DNA from: Leptodontidium sp. MPI-SDFR-AT-0119 | Taxonomy: Eukaryota > Ascomycota > Leotiomycetes > Helotiales > Leptodontidiaceae | DNA: 64,000 bases | Direction of reading: 5' to 3' | NCBI GenBank assembly: GCA_020726505.1 | Contig: JAHLEZ010000020.1 | Span: forward strand, 1,302,001-1,366,000 | Shown here: one piece after another, positions 52,751 through 63,029 of the stretch | How positions within the stretch are numbered: position 1 is the stretch's first letter | Layout of the letters: every line of letters begins with the position of its first letter | Notes under the pieces: generated by a model | The model's input: only the letters and a program-made list of their open reading frames with translations | The model's database searches: none | What the model was told of the DNA's origin: nothing | Translations under genes and position numbers: made by a program

Positions 52751-54302
52751 ATGGCAGACACATCAGCTGTACCAATCGCCTGTTCGAATATTGGTTCTGA
52801 GGGGAGGTTGTCGTGTTGCTACGCAAATGATCAGAACAATGCGATTTGCGAAGATCTCTTTGGTGGTAGCAGCTTTCTAGCAAATGGATGCTTAACCGGA
52901 AACTGCATCAACGACTGCTCTCCTCGAAAACTCTACAACTCTACTCTTCAAGAGACGAGCATGGGAACTGGCCAAAGACCCATAGCGAAGTATATGGCCT
53001 GCGCCAATATCCCATCTATTGCGGGCTACATCAACCAGAATGTTCTATCTTCCAACATAACGAACTCGATCCAAGGCTTTATCTCTTCACATACCACGGA
53101 CGATAGTCTTCGAAATGTCACGTCAGCGGTCACGGACTGTATATCTTCAAATTGTAGGGCATCACGGAATTCGAAATCGTGCTATACGGATTATTGTTCG
53201 CCTGTGAGGCTCCTACGAAACAATACTTCGCCAGATCTCGAGGCAATCAACACATGTCTAAACACACTTTGCGGCGGCGGGGTGAAGTATTTACCCTGGG
53301 CTGATGCAGACATTATTGGTATCGGAGTATGTTTTCCGATCAAGCTATCCTACCACAATTGAAATGCTAACCAATCCAGGTATTCATATCTTATGTTATG
53401 CAACTGATCTTCATCGGTTGCCTTTGGCTGGGGTTCCTAATCTTTGCAATTCGCCAACGCAAAAACAGACAGCCCCAACGGCCCCCAAATCCCGGCGAAC
53501 ACTACAAAATTGGAACAAACCTCCTCTCATCCTTTCATGCCTCACAATGTTTCTTCAGCGCAACACTCATGATTGCCTCTCTAAACTACGGCATCTACAC
53601 TCCATCCATGCTCGTAACCTTCCTCCTCATTCCTTTAGCAACAAACAGTATACTCCCGATCATATTCGCTTACCTCCTCTTATTATACCACAAGAAGTCA
53701 TCCACAGGAACTACCCTGCTAACACTTACCGTCTACGTCCTTTCTTCCGTCGTTTACTGGAGCCTATACACTCAACTCATTCCTTTAGGAAATTCCATCA
53801 CAGCAGAAGAGATCTATCAGAATTTTCGATTCAAACTTTCTGCTATACCTGCTTGTGGAGGATTTTCTGGTTTATCTATTTGTGATGTTAATGGGGTTTC
53901 CAGTCCAGCGTTGTTTAACGCTGGAAACGCTAGTATGAGATTGAAAGTCATTACGCCGATGATTTGGGGATATTCTACATTGATTCTTCTAATTTATTGG
54001 TATATCAAGTTCATCGGTGGCGCGCTGGGAAAGGTAAAAGGAAATGGGATACGAAGAATATGGTTTGGTTGTACTGGTGTTCCACAGCACTTTTTCTTGC
54101 TTGTGGGGGGATGCAGCTTAATATTCTTTGGATTGCGGAGGAGTTGCATATGATTGATCCGAAGGGTTGGACGTTTGGACAGATTGTTGCCGTTACAGTT
54201 TGGATTCCACCGTTGTTGGAATATGCTTATTGCGAGGTAAAGGAGGTGATAAGGGATTGGCGGGGAAAACGTGGCGGAAGTGAAGAACAGAAGAATTCAT
54301 GA
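52751..54302 (+). pseudogene. Fungal polytopic membrane protein, frameshifted near the C terminus
   Basis: Exon 1 (52751-53326) encodes a Cys-rich extracellular part with NITNSIQGFISSH and many C-x-C pairs. A 53-bp intron leads to exon 2 at 53380, VFISYVMQLIFIGCLWLGFL and several helices to IYWYIKFIGGALGK. Here the frame must shift by one base inside GGAAAGGTAAAAGGAAATGG (about 54030) to continue KWDTKNMVWLYWCSTALFLA and DPKGWTFGQIVAVTVWIPPL, a motif that ends this family of unknown fungal membrane proteins. A GT-AG intron that keeps both parts was sought but not found. Either a one-base mutation or a sequence error. Confidence 0.6.
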
Positions 54303-55044
54303 GTTTGGGCGTTGGAAAAAGGGGTCTTGGTAGCTCAATGGGAACCATATGTCAGGTATGAGCATATGAGGTTCCGGCCATGTAGAATGTAATAATATAT
54401 ATATTTCTCAGAGGCTTACATCACATCAAATTTAACTTTTCAATTTCTATATTAATCTCAGATGGCCCATTTTCAGCTTGACTCACACCCCCCTAATCAA
54501 GCGAGTGCCTCGCTTTTCAAATCTCATTCAAGCTTCGTATTCAAATTACCTTTCCCGTGTAAATAGCTTCACGAACATGAATTTAAGATACACCAAGACC
54601 AAAAGTAACTCCAAAGCTGAAATATTTGACGGAACATGTTACCTCCAATCCTGAATTGTGCGCGTATGAACATCGAGCAATAAATGATGATTGGATTCTG
54701 GGGTGGGCTGTGAGTTGGCGCCGAATCTAGTGCGAAACCTTTCGGGTGCTGCACAAGGCATTACTCAGCACATCTGGGGTCTGTTGCCTCAAACCGCGTA
54801 TTGAGGGCAGGTTAAGAATGATTGGACACGAGGGAGTTCTCTCAGCTTCATATACTCGAGACAGAGATGGTCCTCGTCAAAATCAGGCAAGTTGGCAGCC
54901 TTATCTCTAGGCAGTCGTTCCTTCTGGTGTTGGAGTTGGTGGGGTGATTTGAACTGGTAGAGGAATTATTCCAGTTCGATACTGAAGTCATTAATCCACC
55001 TGATGCGGGGGTTAGTCATTCCTCTGATCAGGGGGACACTAATA
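54303..55044. other. Gene-free region
   Basis: No gene supported. Confidence 0.35.
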
Positions 55045-55265
55045 GGCAGTTACCCTATGTCCAAGGCACCACAGGGTTAGCCTAGAATACCCGTCTAGAG
55101 TGTACTCAAAGCCAGTCGCGCTCTCCTAGTGCTGAAATAGAGGACGGAAATTCGCAGTTATCCTCTACCGAAAGAACCATAGAGTCAGTCCAGAATATCC
55201 ATTCAGACTGTACTTCAGAAAGCATTCCATTACGCTCTCCTAGTACTGATATTAAGGACGGAAAT
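55045..55265. repeat. Two tandem copies of about 110 bp
   Basis: GGCAGTTACCCTATG...GAGGACGGAAATTC is followed by CGCAGTTATCCTCTA...AAGGACGGAAATCT, about 70 percent alike by eye. In one frame both read IEDGN.. and DIKDGN.. so this could be a decayed repetitive coding segment. Confidence 0.6.
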
Positions 55266-55765
55266 CTATCTAATTCTATCACGAATTACAGCGAGTTTGC
55301 ACACCCCTTAGCATGTCACGAGAAATCCGATCACTAAGAGCTTAACTAGCAATCCCGCAGGTACATAGAAGATCCCTCTTCTTTCCAAAACGTTGATTGG
55401 TCTGCACAACCACAGCCAAGTCATACTTGGGGAGATAATTATAGCCTTAAGGATCAGCAGGGATCGGCAGGATCGACAGGGAGCCGCATAGGGAGCCACG
55501 ATCGTTCAACAGTGACAGAGTCGCACTTTGTGATTCCCTCGGTTTGGCCTCACTGATGACGCTTGATGGGATAGTGCTGTGACTGCAGCGGGAGCATTTC
55601 ATGCCTTTGTGACGGTGGAATTCCTCAGGCAGACCAATTTTAAACCCCCGAAATTCAGGAGATCATATTACTACTGTGTACGGAGTAAGCTGCAAAATTC
55701 TCGTCATATCATTGCGACCTACCAGCTTGTGTCGCAGGCCAAGGGTCTCTAGGAAAGCACGTCCC
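55266..55765. other. Gene-free region
   Basis: No supported feature. Confidence 0.35.
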
Positions 55766-55926
55766 GTCACGCATTGTCGCGCCCCAGAAGATTCATGAGA
55801 GGGCGACGAAGGCTCTCCGTCCTAGAGCTTGTCATGCTCACAGCTCTCCTACGAGAGCCTTCACACCCATAACCTTCCCGACAGCCGTCTTGACTGCCGA
55901 ACGAGCACGCTCGAGAAGAGTGATTG
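55766..55926 (-). pseudogene. Detached 3' end of the CaMKK-type kinase gene
   Basis: Directly beyond the hAT element the minus strand reads ITLLERARSAVKTAVGKVMG, which continues the kinase frame in register once one copy of the 8-bp duplication is removed. A one-base shift then gives SRRRAVSMTSSRTESLRRPL and ends GRDNA. This is the C-terminal tail of fungal CaMKK kinases, now cut off from its gene. Confidence 0.75.
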
Positions 55927-56886
55927 CAGGGTGGCCAACAAGTCAGTTGAGTTAAGCTAACTAAATAAGCCACCCTCTTCAACGTCAGTCAGTCAGTTGA
56001 GATATATTATTAGATAAGTCAGTCAGTTAGTAATAGGTTGATCAGTTGCTTATAAGTTCAAATATTAAAAATTCCCGAATATAGGATGAGTTTTGGTGGT
56101 ATGGATGCCCTGATTTTGAAGCCCATGGATGCCGTGGATACATTTTGATAGGGGCGGCCGCCTCGCTTAGCCAAAATGGAGGCTTCTAATTGGCTAGAAT
56201 CGTGACTCAGCCGAGCTCTGAAGAACCCCAGAATCCCCGGATCGCATCCAAAACTCTGTCTCTGTTGGAATAATCACGATAACTTCATCAAAATGTCCTC
56301 TTCCCACACATCCCCTATCGATTTGAGCGACGACGACGATAGAAGAGCACCTAATGCGCTTATACGAGTTGTCCCGAACGTGTTGGCGGCGATGATGGCC
56401 AAACCGACAGCAGAAGAGTCTGCAGAGCCAAAGATATTACGGGACCGGTGCAAACGACTAGAACCTTAATATAATGAGTTTTACGACCCTTTTAAACCTC
56501 ACAACGAGAAGAGAAGGAGAAGGAATGGCCTGAGTTAGCTGCTATGGCCTTTGATTTTCTAGCCATCCCAGCTATGAGCTCTAAGTGCGAGCGAATATTC
56601 TCTTCCTGCGCAAAGCAAACAACTGTAGAGAGCTCTCAGTTATCTAGCAAGACTCTATAGCACCAGGAATGCTTAAAAAACTGGGTAAATAGGAGAGCAA
56701 TTAACTTCCCAGGAGCCTACAAAGCAGTCTTGCTTAATGTCTAATATATTCTATTTTTGGAACCAACTTATCAGTCCCCGAATTTCCTATCAGTCAGTTA
56801 TAAGTTACGTCGATTTTTGTGTCAGTCAGTCAGTTGAGAATATATCTTCAACTGATAACTGACTTACTGACTTATTGGCCAGCCTG
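55927..56886. mobile_element. hAT element, 960 bp, non-autonomous, 8-bp duplication
   Basis: Ends are CAGGGTGGCCAACAAGTCAG and the complement of CTGACTTATTGGCCAGCCTG, flanked by a perfect AGTGATTG duplication at 55919-55926 and 56887-56894. Subterminal TCAGTCAGTCAGTTGAGATA-type repeats occur near both ends, typical of hAT transposase binding. Inside on the plus strand (about 56515-56720) is the hAT dimerisation motif LAAMAFDFLAIPAMSSKCER and IFSSCAKQT, followed by a TAG where Gln or Trp is expected, then CLKNWVNRRAI. Upstream, a start-like MSSSHTSPIDLSDDDDRRAP opens a short frame that ends early. The catalytic core is deleted. Confidence 0.92.
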
Positions 56887-59055
56887 AGTGATTGGAATAA
56901 CAGCACGTTCCAATTCACGATCATCGACCTGGATCCTTTTACCAGCAGCCCTCCGTGATGGATCCGAGACTTCAAGCCATCCCATAATATCATCAATGTC
57001 GCGAACCACCCACGAATGATGTTTGACCTCCCTCAGTTTAATACGCTCCGCGGGATCCTTAATCAGCATCCTGCTGAGCAGATCGTATAGCTCCTCGTCA
57101 ATATCCTCGAACGCGAGTTCTCCTTCCTCTCTGTAGGGACCAGTCGATAGGCTCGTTCCTGTATTGAGCGGCGACTGCGAAGTTGAGCATGATGGATCGA
57201 CAGCCTTGAGGCGTCGTCTAGGAATATAAACCTCTTCGTTTGCAATTGCCCGGTATAGCTGGTACTCATTTTCCGCCATAAATGGGAGACGAGCGTAGAT
57301 GAGACAGTAGAGGGTGACACCCAAAGACCAGACATCGATTTGCTCCGTGACTTCTGGTTGCTCGACATCGCAGTCCGTGTAGCAAAGCTCGGGGGCGAAG
57401 AAGGCCGGAGTGCCTACAGTCTTGGCGAGTTCCAGGTCGTCATCAAAATCTGTAGCATCCTCTTCAGATATATCTTCTTCCGTCTCGCCTTCTCGGATGT
57501 GTCTGCCGAAATACGAGACCCCGAAATCCGCGATCTTCACACGATGATGTTTGGTCCATAACAGATTAGAAGGCTTGATATCTCGGTGGACGATCCCTTC
57601 GTAATGCAGATACTCTAATCCCAGTACGGTGTCTCTAAATGTTGATCTTGCCAGGTCAATCGTGAAGCAGGGAACGTAGGAAAATTCATCTTCGAAGGCG
57701 CGATGTTGCGTCAAATTATCAAGAGAAGGCTTGCATGACATTACCATGTCGGCCAAACTCGGCGACTGTCCTCGAAATGGTGGGGTATCTTCGAGATAGA
57801 TGCCACATGTCGTTCGGTCAAGGGCGTAAGACGAACCGTGGTTCGACGAGATAGATTGCGATAGGCTAATTATCTCATCTTCGTTATCGCTATCAAGGGG
57901 GGGGATGTCGACGGCCGTCGGAAGTGGCGTATTGGCACGAGAACCCGTCCGCGATGTTGATGGTGCTTGCGATGTTCTTCTTAAATGAGCCTGAGAGCTA
58001 GGATCGGACTGGATTATCGACCTATCGGTTCGAGGCAGGTTCTGCGTGAGACCATGCGTCGTTTTTCGTGGCAGTGATGCCATTCCTGCTTCCTCCTCGT
58101 CGACACCATAGTCCAGACTCAAATAATCGACATGTCCGTGTGCTAGTTGTAGTTGAGAGGTCCTTGCTCGTTGGGCCTCCTCCCGCCGATGACGCCGCTG
58201 GAGCGTCTTGAAATGTTTCTCATCATCTGCTATATCCTTCTCTCCTTTAATATCCCTCTCAATTCGTCGCCTCTCGTAAAGACATATCTGCGGGTCCCCC
58301 TCCTTGCGCCATACAACCTCTCCAAGCTCAGCATGTTCTAGAATCAGATATATCTTCTTCAACTCCGGGTCGTCTATGATCTCAAGCAGGCCGACGACAT
58401 TAGGATGACGTATTTTCTTGAGGATAGCAATCTCTCTCTTGGTCTTCTCCTCTGGTGAGACAGTAACCCTTCCAAGTCGACGCTTCTTGGAGAAGCGTGG
58501 TATGATTTTGATCGCAACATAGCAGTCCTCCCTCTCGAGACTCCGTGCCAGTTTGACCTTGCTATAGGTGCCTCTGCCTATCTCGTCGATGATCTCGTAT
58601 TGATTTATCAGCTTCCGTCCGGTAATGGCGTCCTGCTCGACTTTGGCTTTGTAGGTCCTAGTTTGCAAATGTTAGCATTGGCAATGATTCCATGGCGTAG
58701 AGAATCATATCGAATATCAATACGAATACAAATGATGCCAGAAGGGAATTTGGTCGTACTGTACGAAGCTGTCAAGCTAGTGTGGAGACTTTCGTTCTCC
58801 TGCAAGCTGACTGCAGGTCGCATTTGGTACGATGGTCTAAGATCGCGCAACGAATAAGGGAAGCGAATTTGCTCACTCTTGAACTTTGTGCATCTGCAGA
58901 GGATGCAGGAAGGGGTCTGGTTGATGAGCGCCATCGGATAGTGATATCGGCTGTTGATAATTGGAGGCTGCCGTCGGACTAGGCGGGCCATGGCTGCATG
59001 ACGACGTGCTGGTAGCTGTCTTTGAAGGTCTTGATTGGGGATCCATAGCAGACAT
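56872..59055 (-). CDS. CaMKK-like Ser/Thr kinase, C terminus replaced by a hAT end
   Basis: Two exons (59055-58877 and 58657-56872; 219-bp intron), 654 residues. The first exon ends PFLHPLQMHKVQ and the second opens ETYKAKVEQDAITGRKLINQ, as in fungal CaMKKs (Ssp1/CmkC type). Kinase motifs: GRGTYSKV at about 87, VAIK (Lys110), HRDIKPSN at 417-424, DFG at 437-439, GTPAFFAPE and DVWSLGVTLY. A large insert of about 200 residues after the hinge region is normal for fungal CaMKKs. The end ITQAGQ plus TAA comes from the transposon TIR: the host frame continues at 55926. The kinase domain is complete, so activity may survive, but the regulatory tail is lost. The starts at 59046 and 59085 are alternatives. 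Confidence 0.85.
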
Positions 59056-59696
59056 ATTCGATACGTCAGCTAACAGTGTTAACAATTAAAAAAGATGAAG
59101 ACGATAGCCAAGAGTCCTAAAGCATTCCTGTTAAGGATTATTGCTGTCGCCGATCATGGTTGGAGCAAGTTCTAGGAAGCGATTTTGATAAAGGAACCGG
59201 TGCGTGGCGGGTTGCATGTTACGTCATTGACCCTTGCCACCCCTACTCAAAACGCTTCGACCAAGTCCGATCTTACTTCGTAGGTAGGGCCTCAATTACA
59301 ACCGACGTCATTGATCTCACGTTAATCCTCTCTGTCATCTTGACACAAGCTTTGTTCTTATATATTAGACCTTTCAGCTTTATTGCATATCGCAGCCTCA
59401 CGACCGTTAACTGTTAACTCCACAGCTTATTATTACATATCCTCAGTACTGCAGGCGCGAAGAGCCTGCCAAGATGTGCTTCGACCTCATCTCCGCCATC
59501 GTGTCAGAGACGAGCGACCTGTGGAACTGCTTTCTCATTAGCCTCGGCAGTTTGCTTGAGTATCTCGGCCTCTAGGATTATAGAAGCTTGAGGAACGTCG
59601 AATTAAAATTTTGTGGTTGAGAGAGGCGTTCGTCAGCCTGTGGAATCTGCAGCTTTCAAGTTCAGCCTTTCGAGTCAAAGATTAATTAACCCCGCA
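59056..59696. other. Divergent promoter region between kinase and fmp46
   Basis: No separate gene is supported. A 34-codon frame starting MCFDLISAIVSETSDLWNCF near 59473 has no recognisable domain. Confidence 0.35.
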
Positions 59697-60264
59697 ATGT
59701 TCCGCTTCGTAAGTATCAAGTTCTTCGCAATCACACGATATTAAAGTTATATTGCTAAACCGCGGCCACGGCTAAATAGTATAAACCTCACAACGTAATC
59801 ACACTCTTTCACAAGGCGGGCTCGCCAGCATCCTTGCGCATGTATACTCTCCTTAAGCAAGCTTCTGCGATTGCGAGCGAACATGCTACCGAGGATCAAG
59901 CCAGTGATCACTCGCATCAGACTCTTCCGGGCAGAGAGGAGTTCGAGCTCAACATCACCGAGGATCCACCAACTGCAGAACAACTTAAGAGCATCCTCGA
60001 GTATATTGGAACACAGACACCGAGTACTATTGTAAAGGGTGCGAAGGATAAGGTAGACGCGATGAAAAAACTCAAAGGAAACGCAGAGAACTTTCAGCGG
60101 CCTGTCGTACGTTGCACTCCCTCACAATCCCTTCAAGGTCTATCGAATCGGGTTGCTGACTATTTCTATAGACGGTGGACTGGAAGAACGGAAAGGCGGT
60201 GGCTGGGGATGACATATCCAAGATCTTGAAGATGGTGGAAAAGAAGACGCACATGGCCGACTGA
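59697..60264 (+). CDS. fmp46: Fmp46-like mitochondrial redox protein (DUF1687)
   Basis: Three exons (59697-59708, 59780-60106, 60172-60264), 143 residues, beginning MFRF then YKPHNVITLFHKAGSPASLR. The micro-exon of 12 bp encodes only MFRF; splicing at AAATAG|TAT removes the in-frame TAG that otherwise blocks the gene. LLKQASA...ASDHSHQT, EFELNITEDPPTAEQLKSIL and GNAENFQRP|TVDWKNGKAV define the Fmp46 family, a thioredoxin-like fold with a Cys-to-Ser/Ala-type replacement. Yeast Fmp46 is mitochondrial. No Cys-x-x-Cys is present, so classical thioredoxin activity is unlikely. It is intact and divergent from the kinase gene. Confidence 0.85.
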
Positions 60265-61187
60265 GTGCTTCGACGACTACAGCAGGTATTGTGTCTGCGA
60301 GGGGAGATTCCTAAGTTAGTTATTCACCTCGTGCTTCAATATATGCGGCTTCCGAGCTGTTTGGGACCGAGAGCACATCATATTTATTGGCTAACGATTA
60401 CTATTTACAGCGGCTACTTCCCTAAGGGATGATGTTTCCAGTCCAACCATACCTCAGTCGTTTTATTTGCTTCCAGTTTCGAATCGCACAGTCGACATCT
60501 GAGAACGTTAGAGCTGTGAGAGATTGCAGGGAAGTTGTTAAGCTCACGCCTCGGAGCAGAAAAGTTGGCTGGCGTTAGAGGCGACAAATTGCTTTTCACA
60601 AGTCGCGCTTCTGGATCATTAGATGTGTCCAGCGACACCTCCTAAGATTCGTTTCATCATGACCTAAATCCTCCCCTTCCCCTACCACACCACCTCCGCT
60701 CCTCTCTCGGCTCTCTTTCATTTTAAACGTTAAAATCATCTTCGTACCCAGTTTCGTCGACCTTGAATTCCTTCGCTTTTCTCCACTACTGTTTAATGCC
60801 GGGAGTGTACGTCGGTTGTCCGTCGCTTCCAACTTGAGATAGTGAGAATTTTGATTTGGCTGCACCGTACCACTCGTGAGACTTCTAAAAGACGTACGTG
60901 GCTGGCACACTGGAAGGACAATGCGGTTAGCGCGGATGTTACCATCGACATTTTGTGGGATGATTCTGACGAGTCGGATTCCCCCCAAGGAAATTTTTCT
61001 GGGGGGTAGTATTCATTTGCTTAGGTTGCTGAAAGTGATTGATTCCTGTTTTGTAGATAAAAAATGTGCACTCTGAACTCCACAATTTCAGCCACCTGTG
61101 ACGTGAACCATGTTGATGCGTTCATTCAGTAAGAATCAAGTTTCTTGAAAGTAGGGATCTGCTTCAGGCATATCTGACCAATGGGGC
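60265..61187. other. Intergenic region with a C6/G6 hairpin
   Basis: A 130-codon minus-strand frame (60988-60596, MGGIRLVRIIPQNVDGNIRA) has no known motif and is not called. A hairpin CCCCCC...GGGGGG occurs at about 60980-61006. Confidence 0.35.
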
Positions 61188-61689
61188 CTATCTGTCCTGT
61201 AGGTTAGTAATTCCCCTCCCTGACTTAAGTTTCGAGGTCATGGCATGTCGCAAGATACAGCGCACGATGGACTCTGGCAGTAGAGTCGCCCGAGAAATTT
61301 GACTATAACTTGCCGAGCCATCGAGAGGGACAGCGGAGAAGAAATCGAACTGGTTGAGCACATTGATGACAGCGGTGTCATGTTTGACCTGAGCTTTGTT
61401 GTTATTACGGTCCCGTTGGTAGAAAATCGGAAAGGAAAGCGACATACCACCATGCTCTGGGTGAATATATATTCGCTGCAGCCCTTCGCTAGGTGGAGCA
61501 TGTCCATCAGTGATTCGATCAGCATTGGCGGGCTCCTTGGACCTCGGGGACGGGCGGATATTCCGCTGCATTGTCGGCAGCAAACGATGGTGCAAATAAA
61601 CCGTGATCACTTAAGTAGGAGCTGATGACCTTGGCGTGATGGCCAATTTTGGTAGCGAGGCTGTCGAGAGTCTCTTGGGTCTGAGCCAT
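61188..61689 (-). pseudogene. O-methyltransferase N-terminal fragment
   Basis: Starts MAQTQETLDSLATKIGHHAK and GLFAPSFAADNAAEYPPVPE, needs a frame change to MLIESLMDMLHLAKGCSEYI, and after an intron-like gap reads HDTAVINVLNQFDFFSAVPL and ESIVRCILRHAMTSKL. This is the winged-helix dimerisation half of fungal secondary-metabolism O-methyltransferases. The SAM-binding catalytic half is missing. A dead fragment. Confidence 0.65.
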
Positions 61690-63029
61690 GATAACGACTG
61701 GAAACCCGCCGGAGAGCGAGATCAGTATGCTAGCGAAGCGGCTGCTGGACGAGTTGAAAGAGTAGGCGAGATGAAAAGCTGTCCGATCGATGTCACGACC
61801 ACCTAGGATATCAAGCGTGAATTCTTTATACCTATGCGAAGCAGAGTACTGTACGTATGCACGATGCAGCCCCCGGGACCTGAAGTGACCGTTTAAGATC
61901 GGCGTGCCTGGTCACCGACATGACGTCATGAAGGTGCGGTAACCCAAATTCAGAGTGGTACGTTATCCGAAAAGTGCTGACGTTCCCGGGCTGCAAGTGT
62001 GGGCTTGACACACCACGCCCAGCCCGGTGACGTATGAGGAGAATGAGCAGACCCTGTGGCTTCATTGAAGTGTGTCGAATTCCATCTACGATGAGAGAAT
62101 GGCAAAGCCTGGTCTTACACTGATCTCGATCTTGGCGTTCTGTTAGACCTTCCATTACGGGTAACTCAGAGGGAGGCCGGTTGGTACTCGCCGAGTCTGG
62201 ATAGGAGGCCAAGAATCAACTCCCATGGCGGCGTCTGATGATTACCACATATCGGTAAGGGTATAAATACTTCTGATACAACGCGCCGAGGCCCACATAG
62301 TGCGACTCTGGGACAGGATAAAATGTACAAGCATTAGTTTGGTTTAGGCACAGTATGATACCATTTGCTTTTGGGATGTTTCTTTCTCTACCTTGCCTCC
62401 AGCTTGATTGGATAGCTTGGAAATTGGATGTATATTATGAAATTGGAAATTTGATGATTATTTTATTCCATCCACCTTATTTGGATGATCTCTATCAAGA
62501 TAATGTTTTAAAGTTAAATGTCAATGATCGCCTCGCTTTTTGGGTGGTTTCCAAAACGATACCCGTGTCGCTGGCAGCGTCTGCTAGAGCCTTGTCGCGC
62601 ATCTTCGTGATCAGTCGGCTCGTCAGTGCTGGCAGAGAGCTTTGTAAAAGATACTGGATTTACGAATTTCTCATACACTTCATAACCGTGCAAAAATAAA
62701 CTCCATTGGCCATACACTAAACGTGCAACTGGGCCAGTGTAATATTCCACTCTAAGCCTAAAGCCCAAAAGCCTCCATAAACGTCCAACACGACTACATT
62801 CTCTCCTTTTAGCCTTGGCAGTTGTCCCGTCGATACTTATGTTCACATCCCAGACACCAAACAATAGTGCGACAATAGCAACCTAGATCTCCTAGCCATC
62901 CATGTGTCCTGCTGTAGCTCCTGCTTCTGCGACATAATACCTAGCTCGCGTGAGAGAATTATTCTTATATCTTCAGTTTCTGCGACCTACCTAAATTCAC
63001 CATACCCATCTCTTTCACTTCAGGCAGCC
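61690..63029. other. Region without a supported gene
   Basis: Frames at 62212-61832 (minus) and about 62700-62520 (minus; LQSSLPALTSRLITKMRDKA in a shifted frame) look like pieces of decayed genes, unrecognised. Confidence 0.35.

Noticed and set aside
60596..60988. 130-codon minus-strand frame
   Set aside because: No recognisable domain, low-complexity tail and no supporting signals.
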